A stretch of DNA of 15,130 bases from an uncultured Bacteroidales bacterium (GTDB lineage Bacteria > Bacteroidota > Bacteroidia > Bacteroidales > Paludibacteraceae), in contig CAMOMF010000177.1 of the NCBI GenBank assembly GCA_946619625.1, positions 1 to 15,130 of the forward strand, written 5' to 3'. The stretch's first letter is position 1. Every line of letters begins with the position of its first letter. Below are positions 7,197 through 14,024 of this stretch, in pieces. A model generated the notes under the pieces. The model searched no databases. It saw nothing but the letters and a program-made list of their open reading frames with translations, and was not told the DNA's origin. The position numbers were made by a program, and so were the translations under genes.

Positions 7197-7231
7197 GGGA
7201 AAAGAGGCTTCGTCTCCTTTCCCTTGTTTTG
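7197..7231 (+). terminator. rpmH terminator
   Basis: GGGAAAAGAG at 7197-7206 pairs with CTCCTTTCCC at 7215-7224 (9 of 10 pairs, one A-C mismatch) around a CTTCG-containing loop. The T-rich stretch TTGTTTT follows. This is a convincing intrinsic terminator 50 bases after the rpmH stop. Confidence 0.8.
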
Positions 7232-7242
7232 CTTACGCGTTC

Positions 7243-7342
7243 GGCAATGAGATCGCACAGACTGAGCCCCTCAGGGCTCATTAAAGCGACTCATGCCTCC
7301 GCTTCCCCCAACACAAACACACTATTGGTTAGTGGTGGGGAC
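7243..7342. repeat. 100-base intergenic repeat, copy 1
   Basis: First of two direct copies (about 87% identical by eye). It starts GGCAATGAGATCGCACAGAC and ends GGGGAC. TGAGCC at 7263-7268 pairs with GGCTCA at 7275-7280, with an internal C-G extending the stem to 7 pairs. A second foldable region runs from CCCCC near 7305 to GGGG at 7337-7340 and includes CACTA/TAGTG around TTGGT. No coding capacity is evident. Boundaries could be off by a base or two. Together with copy 2 it accounts for most of the 337-base gap between rpmH and rbfA. Confidence 0.85.
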
Positions 7343-7358
7343 CCCAAAAAAACAAGTT

Positions 7359-7458
7359 GGCAATGAGATCGCACAGACTGAGCCTTACGGGGCTCATTAA
7401 AGTGACTCATGCCTCCGCTTCCCCCAACACAAACACTTCGTTGGTTTGCGTCGGGGAC
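7359..7458. repeat. 100-base intergenic repeat, copy 2
   Basis: Second direct copy, starting 116 bases after copy 1 with a 16-base A-rich spacer between them. The hairpin stem TGAGCC (7379-7384) / GGCTCA (7391-7396) is unchanged, while 4 of the 6 loop bases differ from copy 1. The second foldable region has an identical left arm and a diverged right arm. It ends 25 bases before the rbfA start, so it could lie in the rbfA leader. I see no recognisable promoter for rbfA in or around it. Confidence 0.85.
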
Positions 7459-7483
7459 TAAATGAAACTAAACATAAAGAATT

Positions 7484-7822
7484 ATGCAAGCAACAAGACA
7501 ACAGAAAATAGCGCGACTGATGCAGAAAGACCTTGGTGACATCTTTGTACGCTACGCGAAGAGGATAGGTAACAACCTGCTTATTTCGGTAAGTGAAGTA
7601 CGGATTTCGCCGGACCTGAGTATCTCGCATGTGTACCTTAGTATATTCCCGTCTGCGCGCGCGGGAGAGATACTGAACAAGATAGAAGAGGATAGTCACA
7701 GTATCCGATTCGAGTTGGGTAACTTGGAACACAACCAACTGCGAATCATCCCGGAACTGAACTTCCATATCGACACCACCTTGGACCGAATGGAAGCCAT
7801 CGATCAGTTGTTGGGAAAATAA
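7484..7822 (+). CDS. rbfA: 30S ribosome-binding factor RbfA
   Basis: A 112-residue KH-fold protein that binds maturing 30S subunits near the 5' end helix of 16S rRNA and helps the final processing steps. The N-terminal TRQQKIARLMQKDLGDIF helix is characteristic. It is followed by VRISPDLSISHVYLSIFP, which forms the central strands, and by a C-terminal LRIIPELNFHIDTTLDRM, matching the family's R..P.L.F..D.S motif. Length is typical. The ATG at 7484 is preceded by an A-rich stretch rather than a strong Shine-Dalgarno. It is the first gene of a run with a LolC/E-like permease, a lipoprotein, xerD and a DUF5686 protein, a rbfA–permease order seen in many Bacteroidota. Confidence 0.95.
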   Translation: MQATRQQKIARLMQKDLGDIFVRYAKRIGNNLLISVSEVRISPDLSISHVYLSIFPSARAGEILNKIEEDSHSIRFELGNLEHNQLRIIPELNFHIDTTLDRMEAIDQLLGK

Positions 7823-7824
7823 AC

Positions 7825-7875
7825 CATGGGATACCCATGAGAAATAAGGAGCAAGGAGCAAAGGGCAAGGAATAA
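7825..7875. repeat. Hairpin plus purine-rich heptamer repeats
   Basis: CATGGG at 7825-7830 pairs with CCCATG at 7834-7839 directly after the rbfA stop. Five 7-base units follow at 7841-7875: GAAATAA, GGAGCAA twice, AGGGCAA and GGAATAA. They occupy the gap before the permease's TTG start. The hairpin has no T-run, so I do not call it a terminator. Confidence 0.7.
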
Positions 7876-7884
7876 GTATAGAGA

Positions 7885-9102
7885 TTGAAAGTAGAATGGA
7901 AAATAGCGTGGCGGTATCTCTTTTCGAAGAAGAGTCATAACGCAATAAACATCGTTTCGGGTGTGAGTGCAGCCGGAGTGATGGTGGCGACAGCTGCGCT
8001 AATCTGCGTACTGTCGGTGATGAATGGTTTCAGCAAGGTGGTGGAACAGATGTTTTCCCAATTTGATGCCGAACTGCGTATAGAGCCAGCAGCGGGCAAG
8101 TACTTTCGCTTGGACAGTCCGGAGATGGCAGCCGTACAACAAATGCAGGAAGTGAGTATCTTTTCTCCGACAATAGAAGAGACCGCCCTTGTACAATATA
8201 ATGATCACCAAGTGCCTGCTCAACTGAAGGGTGTAAGTGACCAGTTTCAGGCATTGACTCGCATTGACTCGATTATCTACGATGGTTTCTACTCGGTATA
8301 TGATGGCGCATTCGAGCGCTGCGTGCTTGGTCGTGGATTGGCGGCACAGATAGGTATCAATCCGCATTTTGTGGGTGGGATGAAGGTGTATGCTCCCAAA
8401 CGTCGCGGACAAATCAACATGATGCGCCCAGACCAGTCGCTGAACCACGCCTCTACGTTTATTGCGGGTACGTTTGCCGTGGATCAGGTGCAGTACGATG
8501 ACAGACTGATGATTGTCTCCCTACCCTTTGCGCGGGAGTTGTTTGACTATTCGGAACAAGAAGCGACTGCCGTGGAGCTGGGCTTAAGCGAAGGCACTAA
8601 TGTAAAGAAGGTCAAGAAACAGATTAGACAAGTACTGGGTACGGAATACTTGGTGTTAGACCGTTACGAGCAACAGGCCGACTTTTTCCGTATATCAAAG
8701 GTGGAGAAAATGCTGACCTTGCTGCTACTCATGTTCATACTGCTGATTGCGACGTTCAACATCATTGGATCGCTGTCGATGCTGATGATAGACAAACAAG
8801 AAGACAGCCGTACGTTAGGGACCTTGGGTGCAACCCGGGGAATGCTTCGCCGCATCTTCCTTTACGAGGGCTGGCTGATTTCGACGTTAGGAGCAGGAGT
8901 CGGTATGATAATGGGACTGAGTATTTGCCTTGTGCAAGAACATTTCGGCATTTTAAAGTTAGGAAACGGGACGGACTATGTGTTGTCGGCGTACCCTGTA
9001 CAAGTGCAAGCGTCAGATGTTGTGTTGGTCGCTGCAATTGTATTGGTTATCGGTTACCTGAGTGCATATATACCCACCCGCCAAATAGAGAAACAATCAT
9101 GA
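7885..9102 (+). CDS. LolC/LolE-family ABC transporter permease
   Basis: A 405-residue inner-membrane permease of the MacB/FtsX superfamily, closest in layout to LolC/E, which releases lipoproteins from the inner membrane for delivery to the outer membrane. It begins with the family signature of a cytoplasmic stretch and FSKKSHNAIN (13-22), then a membrane helix at about 22-46 ending SVMNGF. A periplasmic domain covers 50-270, and three helices follow at about 276-300, 330-351 and 378-397. The coupling segment DSRTLGTLGAT at 307-317 is typical of FtsX domains contacting the ATPase. The start must be TTG at 7885, because an in-frame TAG sits at 7879 and the next in-frame ATG lies inside the first helix. 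No ATPase gene is adjacent. The stop overlaps the next gene by ATGA. Confidence 0.88.
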   Translation: MKVEWKIAWRYLFSKKSHNAINIVSGVSAAGVMVATAALICVLSVMNGFSKVVEQMFSQFDAELRIEPAAGKYFRLDSPEMAAVQQMQEVSIFSPTIEETALVQYNDHQVPAQLKGVSDQFQALTRIDSIIYDGFYSVYDGAFERCVLGRGLAAQIGINPHFVGGMKVYAPKRRGQINMMRPDQSLNHASTFIAGTFAVDQVQYDDRLMIVSLPFARELFDYSEQEATAVELGLSEGTNVKKVKKQIRQVLGTEYLVLDRYEQQADFFRISKVEKMLTLLLLMFILLIATFNIIGSLSMLMIDKQEDSRTLGTLGATRGMLRRIFLYEGWLISTLGAGVGMIMGLSICLVQEHFGILKLGNGTDYVLSAYPVQVQASDVVLVAAIVLVIGYLSAYIPTRQIEKQS

Positions 9103-9689
9103 AACAAAGACTACTGTCCAACATACGCTCCATCAAGGGGGTTATGAATTGCAAGAGTACTATTATGCGGTTTCTGCTCTGTTTGAACGCCGTGGTACTC
9201 TTTTCCTGCCGTCCGGCACCCGTTCCGTCCAAGCCCAATATCATAGAGTTCAATTACGCCGAGGTGACCCGTTATGGCGCACAGTATGCCGAGCAGGGTA
9301 TAGAGAGCAATGTGTATATGCTGGATTTATACACCCCAGGACTGACACTTAACAAAGAGGGTATAATAGAAGGCACGGGTTATAACTTATGCTTCTCGGA
9401 TGTGTTCACCCTATCCACAGACACGCACATACAGACAGGTGTGGAGTACACAGCGGACTCGACAGGTCGTGCGGACACGTTCCTGCCCGGGCAAGACTTC
9501 GATGGCAATATTAATGGTGCGTACCTATTGGAGATACAAGACGGGAAAGTGACCGCCATCACACTATATGACCGAGGTGCATTTCGTATTTGTCCGACGG
9601 GTGACACCACAGAGATTCACTTGTTTTATGGGAAAATGCCTTTCAATGGCATATTATACGCTCCCCTCACCTACAAACGTCCATTGTGA
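9099..9689 (+). CDS. Hypothetical lipoprotein, family unrecognised
   Basis: A protein of 196 residues that I do not recognise. From the ATG at 9099, which overlaps the permease stop by ATGA, it has a 22-residue basic leader, then a hydrophobic core and the lipobox LFSC, with the acylated cysteine at residue 37. Starting at the in-frame ATG at 9165 instead gives a more normal lipoprotein signal (cysteine at 15), so either start is possible. The mature part has few charged runs and looks beta-rich, with segments such as YMLDLYTPGLTL, GYNLCFSDVFTL, GAYLLEIQDGKVTAITLYD and EIHLFYGKMPF. The GTGA overlap with xerD suggests coupled translation. An envelope location is likely, and its function is unknown. 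Its position beside a lipoprotein-release-type permease is suggestive but not evidence of interaction. Confidence 0.75.
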   Translation: MKQRLLSNIRSIKGVMNCKSTIMRFLLCLNAVVLFSCRPAPVPSKPNIIEFNYAEVTRYGAQYAEQGIESNVYMLDLYTPGLTLNKEGIIEGTGYNLCFSDVFTLSTDTHIQTGVEYTADSTGRADTFLPGQDFDGNINGAYLLEIQDGKVTAITLYDRGAFRICPTGDTTEIHLFYGKMPFNGILYAPLTYKRPL

Positions 9690-10594
9690 CCAATAGTCTA
9701 TTTAGAGAATATCACACGTACCTGAAATTGGAGAAATCGCTCTCCAATAACAGTGTTTTGGCGTATGAACAAGACTTGCAAAAACTGAGTTCGTACTGTC
9801 AGGAGCATGGTATAGATCCCGTGAAGGCAACCTTTGACGACTTGCAAGCCTTTGCATACGACACTTTTGGTCAAGAGAACACCAACACCCGCACGCAGTC
9901 GCGTATTTTGTCCGGCATTCACTCGTTTTACCGTTTTCTGCTATATAACCATTATATTGACAGTGACCCTTCGGAGTTGCTGCAAATGCCCAAGATGGAC
10001 AAACGTATTCCTGTGGTGTTAAGTGTGGAGGAAATAGACGCTCTGACCGAGTCGATAGACATGAGTAAGGCAGAGGGGCACCGCAACCGCGCTATTATTG
10101 AGATGCTGTACGGTTCGGGGCTGCGGGTGAGTGAACTGGTCAACCTGAAGTTGTCGAACATGTACAAAGAGGAAGCGTATATGCTGATAGAGGGTAAGGG
10201 CAGCAAGCAACGACTGGTGCCCATCTCTCCTGTGGCGTTGGAGCAGTTTGATTACTGGATGAGAGACAGGAGCAAACTGACCATCCAACCAGGTCAGGAA
10301 GACTATGCTTTTCTGAACCGGCGTGGACATCAACTGACCCGCGCCATGATTTTCACCATGCTGCGTGAGTTGTGTGCGAAGGCCGGCATACAGAAAACTA
10401 TCTCTCCTCACACCCTGCGTCACTCGTTTGCGACCCACCTGCTACAGAACGGCGCTGATCTGCGTATCATTCAGCAGTTGTTGGGACATGAAGATATTAC
10501 GACTACGGAAATATATACGCACGTGAGTGTGGCGGACTTGCGTGACGCGGTTCTGAAGTATCACCCCGCCAACAGAAAAGCCGATGCGGAATAA
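9686..10594 (+). CDS. xerD: Tyrosine recombinase XerD
   Basis: A 302-residue tyrosine recombinase that, with a partner Xer protein, resolves chromosome dimers at the dif site near the terminus. The N-terminal SAM-like DNA-binding domain covers about 1-100 (KSLSNNSVLAYEQDL, then RILSGIHSFYRFLL). The catalytic set is complete: R147 in GSGLRVSEL, K171 in GKGSKQR, H242 and R245 in HTLRHSFATHLL, H268 in LLGHEDITTT and the nucleophile Y277 in IYTHV. The start is GTG at 9686, giving a 4-base GTGA overlap with the lipoprotein gene; no alternative ATG precedes the conserved N-terminus. Length and the single-copy operon setting favour the housekeeping XerD over an integrase. No dif site was recognised here. 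Confidence 0.92.
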   Translation: MTNSLFREYHTYLKLEKSLSNNSVLAYEQDLQKLSSYCQEHGIDPVKATFDDLQAFAYDTFGQENTNTRTQSRILSGIHSFYRFLLYNHYIDSDPSELLQMPKMDKRIPVVLSVEEIDALTESIDMSKAEGHRNRAIIEMLYGSGLRVSELVNLKLSNMYKEEAYMLIEGKGSKQRLVPISPVALEQFDYWMRDRSKLTIQPGQEDYAFLNRRGHQLTRAMIFTMLRELCAKAGIQKTISPHTLRHSFATHLLQNGADLRIIQQLLGHEDITTTEIYTHVSVADLRDAVLKYHPANRKADAE

Positions 10595-12935
10595 ACGTAA
10601 CATATTTGTTTGCCTGCTGTTTTTGCTGCTGGGCGTGCATGCGGTTGCGATGGAGACGCGCATTATCGGTGAGGTTCTTTCCGCTGAGACAGCCGAGCCG
10701 ATTGCGAATGTGTCGGTCTATTTCAAGGGGACGAAAGTAGGGACTACGTCCAACGAAAACGGCACTTTCTACCTGCATGTAGATTTGGGTGGCAGTGCGA
10801 CACTGGTAGTATCGTCCATTGGCTACAAAACGCAACGTTTCACTATCGAGCCGGGTCAAGACGTGGGTATGACTGTAGTGTTGGAAGAACGCCACCACCG
10901 CTTGTCGGAGTTGGAGGTGCTACCCGGCGCCAATCCTGCGCTACCATTGATGGACTCTGTTCGCGCCCACCGCGAGAAGAACGCCCCCAGAGAAGGGAGT
11001 TACCAAGGAAAGAGCGAGCAGGAGTATTTCCTTTCGCATATAACAGGCAAGACCCTAAAGCGGCGACTATGGAAATCGCTGCAGAGCGGCATGGTGATGC
11101 AAGAAGATAGCAGTTATATACTACCCATGCCCGTATCCGTCCTATCCACACTGAGCATACCCGTGCCTGAACACATGGATTTCTACTCGCCCACTATTCC
11201 TTTCGGGAGCCTGTCGTTTTTGTCCCCCACCGCCGTTTCCGCCCCCGCGTACTACCAGTATTTCCTGATAGATTCGATAGAGTCGCCCAAGAGTTATATT
11301 GTCGATTTCCGTCCGAAGAACAGTTTTGACCCTCTGTTCACCGGCTCGTTAATTATTGACTCTGCCACCTTTGCCATCCAAGACGTAAAAGCGTCCATTC
11401 CCAAAGAGGCGAACGTCAATTACTTGTCGTCACTTCACTACAACGGCAAATACAACCTGTCTTCAGCAGGTAACCAATTGACAGACGAGCACCTGACGGC
11501 AGTCATGGATATAGCAGTGAAAACGGATAGCAGCCATATTTTCCCTGCTTTGGTTACCCGCCAACACTACAGCGCGACCACCGCTCTGCCCGAGGAAGAT
11601 GATACGTTGGCGATTCCCCAAAACAAGCCCCTTAGTCCGGTGCTCGCCAACAGCGGCTTGCAGCAACCAGACACGAACGACTTGTGGTTATTCCGCGTAG
11701 CGTCATGGTTGGGGTACATAGTGCATACCGGCTATATACCGACGGGAACGCCTATAGACGTGGGTAATATACAAGAGATTATTCAACTGAACCGATACGA
11801 AAAACTGCACTTGGGTCTGCCGTTCAGGACCAATGAGAAGTTGCTGAAATACGCGTCGTTTGAGGGCTATGTAGGGTATGGTTTTCGTGATCGAGGAGTT
11901 AAATACAAGGTACAGGCGCAAGTGATACTGCCCACAGAAAGGAGACATATCCTCGGTGTATATTATTGGGACCATTATGCGTACTCGGAGGTGTCCGCCT
12001 TTGACGAACTAATGCGTGAGAACAGTTGGGTTTATGGTAACATGCAGTTTATGACTTACCTACTTTCGGACGTATTCTACAAGAACAGTCATGCCCAAAC
12101 GACCGCCACCCGCAAACGCGAGTTCCGCGTGTGGTCAGAGAATGACTGGTGCAGCAGCCAAGGCGCCCGTCCGGCAGTGGAGACGCGGTGGGCTATCAAT
12201 ATAGCGCGTACGGGTGTGGGCGATGCGAGCGACTACCACTATTATGACATGCCGTCTTTCCATCACAGTTCGTTTGCGACGACCGTACGTATGGGTTGGA
12301 AAGAGCGAACCGTGGATATCTACACAACAAGGAAACACTTGTATTCAGACTATCCAACGGTATATTTAGGCGCAGAGTTGGGTTCGTGGAGGTTAGAAGA
12401 GGAAAAGCACTACCACATGTACGGCAACCTGAACGTAATGATAAGGCAGACCGCATCGTTAGGAATGGGTGGTACATTAGCCTATACGTTGCGAGCGGGA
12501 ATCACCCTGGGTGCAGTCCCCTACCCGCTGTTGAACATAGCCAACGGTAACCAATCATACACCTTTGCGCAGGAACGTTTCACACTAATGAACAACAACC
12601 AGTTTGCCTCGGACAAGTATATCCAACTGCATGTAAACTGGAACGGTCAGGGAATCCTGTTCAACCGTATTCCAGGCGTACGCTATCTGCGTCTGAGAGA
12701 ATTGGCGGAGATGAAAGTAGCCTATGGCGGCATGTCGGAAGAGAACCGCCGGTTGAATACCCTGTTGGGCGGCGGCGCAGTGAGCACTCTGCACATTCCA
12801 TACGTGGAGGTGGGTGTGGGTATTGGTAATATTCTGCGTTTTGGTGAGGTGTACTCGGTATGGCGTTTGACATCGGCGAGTGACGGAGTGACTCCGCGCT
12901 GGGCCGTGCGTTTTCGCTTCAATTTAGGGATGTAA
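10584..12935 (+). CDS. DUF5686 outer-membrane protein with CarboxypepD-like domain
   Basis: A 783-residue exported protein. Residues 1-22 form a signal peptide (hydrophobic FVCLLFLLLGVHAV). Residues about 25-100 form a carboxypeptidase regulatory-like (DUF4480-type) beta-sandwich, with PIANVSVYFKGTKVGTTSNE and VVSSIGYKT. The remainder matches DUF5686, a large Bacteroidota family predicted to end in an outer-membrane beta-barrel; long stretches of alternating aromatic and polar residues and the terminal WAVRFRFNLGM support that. Unlike SusC-type receptors, I see no TonB plug domain. The gene overlaps xerD by 11 bases, so it is presumably translated from the same transcript, and a strong terminator follows at 12961. 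Function is unknown; the domain layout suggests a surface or assembly role. Confidence 0.85.
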   Translation: MRNKRNIFVCLLFLLLGVHAVAMETRIIGEVLSAETAEPIANVSVYFKGTKVGTTSNENGTFYLHVDLGGSATLVVSSIGYKTQRFTIEPGQDVGMTVVLEERHHRLSELEVLPGANPALPLMDSVRAHREKNAPREGSYQGKSEQEYFLSHITGKTLKRRLWKSLQSGMVMQEDSSYILPMPVSVLSTLSIPVPEHMDFYSPTIPFGSLSFLSPTAVSAPAYYQYFLIDSIESPKSYIVDFRPKNSFDPLFTGSLIIDSATFAIQDVKASIPKEANVNYLSSLHYNGKYNLSSAGNQLTDEHLTAVMDIAVKTDSSHIFPALVTRQHYSATTALPEEDDTLAIPQNKPLSPVLANSGLQQPDTNDLWLFRVASWLGYIVHTGYIPTGTPIDVGNIQEIIQLNRYEKLHLGLPFRTNEKLLKYASFEGYVGYGFRDRGVKYKVQAQVILPTERRHILGVYYWDHYAYSEVSAFDELMRENSWVYGNMQFMTYLLSDVFYKNSHAQTTATRKREFRVWSENDWCSSQGARPAVETRWAINIARTGVGDASDYHYYDMPSFHHSSFATTVRMGWKERTVDIYTTRKHLYSDYPTVYLGAELGSWRLEEEKHYHMYGNLNVMIRQTASLGMGGTLAYTLRAGITLGAVPYPLLNIANGNQSYTFAQERFTLMNNNQFASDKYIQLHVNWNGQGILFNRIPGVRYLRLRELAEMKVAYGGMSEENRRLNTLLGGGAVSTLHIPYVEVGVGIGNILRFGEVYSVWRLTSASDGVTPRWAVRFRFNLGM

Positions 12936-12960
12936 TTTCACTATCTTTTGCTAAAATCAT

Positions 12961-13001
12961 AAAAAAAAGCGCAAATATGAACGTATTTTGTGCTTTTTTT
13001 T
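12961..13001. terminator. Terminator after the DUF5686 gene
   Basis: Eight A residues and GCGCAAATA (12961-12977) pair with TATTTTGTGC and eight Ts (12984-13001), with one bulge and one G-U. This gives a long symmetric hairpin with a T-run on each strand, so it could act in both directions. Confidence 0.8.
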
Positions 13002-13030
13002 GTGTATTTCAGAAAAAAGTTGTAACTTTG
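12999..13030 (+). promoter_or_regulatory. Bacteroidota-type promoter for the araC-type gene
   Basis: TTTG at 12999-13002, a 20-base spacer and TAACTTTG at 13023-13030 match the consensus. The -33 element is formed by the last Ts of the preceding terminator. Spacer length, -7 sequence and the following CAG are the same as in the rpmH promoter. Confidence 0.8.
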
Positions 13031-13034
13031 CAGT

Positions 13035-13168
13035 CGCTTTCGTTAGAAGATTGCCGTTTGATTGTTCTTTCCTCTCTCATCTCCGGGTCGGAGAACCGAT
13101 ACGTGTAGAGGTGAGTACTGCAGAATAGATTAAGAATGCCCTAAGTTGAATAAAAGAAAAAGAAGACA
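13035..13168 (+). promoter_or_regulatory. Structured 5' leader of the araC-type gene
   Basis: About 130 bases lie between promoter and start codon. The first third resembles the rpmH leader (shared CTTTCGT, GAAGAT, CGTT, GAT blocks). GAAGA at 13046-13050 can pair with TCTTT at 13066-13070. Two alternatives follow: TCTCC (13080-13084) with GGAGA (13090-13094), or CTCATCTC (13076-13083) with GAGGTGAG (13108-13115, one G-U). They share bases and exclude each other, so a switch is conceivable. No T-run is present. Confidence 0.5.
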
Positions 13169-14020
13169 ATGACAGAAGACAAAAATATTCCCTTGCTTGA
13201 TTGTCCGAAGGACTACTTGATAGGTGATGCCAGTGGCAAGATAATGAATGAATACGGCAGGTTTCCCTGCAAGATCAAGTGCGGCGTATATGCCTTGATG
13301 GTTCGCGGTGAGGCTCGCGCTACAATTAATATCACGAAATACCATTTCCAAGAGAATGATTTGCTACTATTAGAGCCGGGTTCATTCCTGCTGATTCATG
13401 AGTTCTCGGAGGACGCATTGGTTTATTATATTCTGTTCTCGTCATCGTTTTTGGAGAAGAACACGTTCTCGATGCGGATGAGCATCTCGTCACTACAGAG
13501 TCAACAGCCCTTACTGCACCTGCAGCCAGATGTAGCAGCCGTGACGGCACATTTCCTTGACACGCTGGTTGAGGCGAGCAACTGCCAGCCCTCTATGTTG
13601 AGTACGCCCAAGATGATACACGTATTCAATCTGTTCCAGACCGCCTACACCGAACTGGCACATGACACATTGCAGACAGAGACTCGTCCATTGGACAGGA
13701 AAAACGAGATATTCCAAGAGTACTGCCAGTTGGTGATGAAGCACTACCACGAGTGGCATCATGTGTCGCAATACGCGGATGCCATGCGGCTGACTCTGCC
13801 TCACCTGAGTTCCACCATCAAGCAGGTGGCTCAGAAGACAGCAGGTGACCTGATAATAGAGGCCATTCTGACCGATGCCAAGGCTCAGTTGCGTCTAACC
13901 ACATTGCAGATAAAAGAGATTGCCATCTCGTTAGGCTTTGAGAATGTGGCGTTCTTCAACCGTTTCTTCAAGAGCCATACCGGTCTGACCCCGAAAGCGT
14001 ACCGGTTAGCCTCGCTGTAA
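13169..14020 (+). CDS. AraC-family transcriptional regulator
   Basis: A 283-residue DNA-binding regulator. The N-terminal part (about 1-160) has the cupin-like strand pattern of AraC sensor domains, for example YALMVRGEARATINI and NDLLLLEPGSFLLIHE, where a ligand may bind. The C-terminal 100 residues carry two helix-turn-helix units: about 199-224 (SQYADAMRLTLPHLSSTIKQ) and 247-279, with IKEIAISLGFENVAFFNRFF and the family hallmark TGLTPKAYR. The ATG at 13169 follows a long structured leader. It is separated by 4 bases from a flippase-like membrane protein gene and is probably cotranscribed with it, which makes that gene a likely target or functional partner. No ligand can be predicted. Confidence 0.93.
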   Translation: MTEDKNIPLLDCPKDYLIGDASGKIMNEYGRFPCKIKCGVYALMVRGEARATINITKYHFQENDLLLLEPGSFLLIHEFSEDALVYYILFSSSFLEKNTFSMRMSISSLQSQQPLLHLQPDVAAVTAHFLDTLVEASNCQPSMLSTPKMIHVFNLFQTAYTELAHDTLQTETRPLDRKNEIFQEYCQLVMKHYHEWHHVSQYADAMRLTLPHLSSTIKQVAQKTAGDLIIEAILTDAKAQLRLTTLQIKEIAISLGFENVAFFNRFFKSHTGLTPKAYRLASL

Positions 14021-14024
14021 CGCC

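Noticed and set aside
7243..7458. Insertion sequence or transposon
   Set aside because: There is no transposase and no clear terminal inverted repeats or target duplications. Only the two direct copies with internal hairpins are visible.
8925..9098. Upstream extension of the lipoprotein frame into the permease gene
   Set aside because: The added residues are the shifted-frame shadow of the permease C-terminus and would place the signal sequence about 95 residues in.
9686..10594. Phage or island integrase marking a mobile element
   Set aside because: Length, the full XerD motif set and the housekeeping operon position argue for the chromosomal recombinase. No attachment site or tRNA is nearby.
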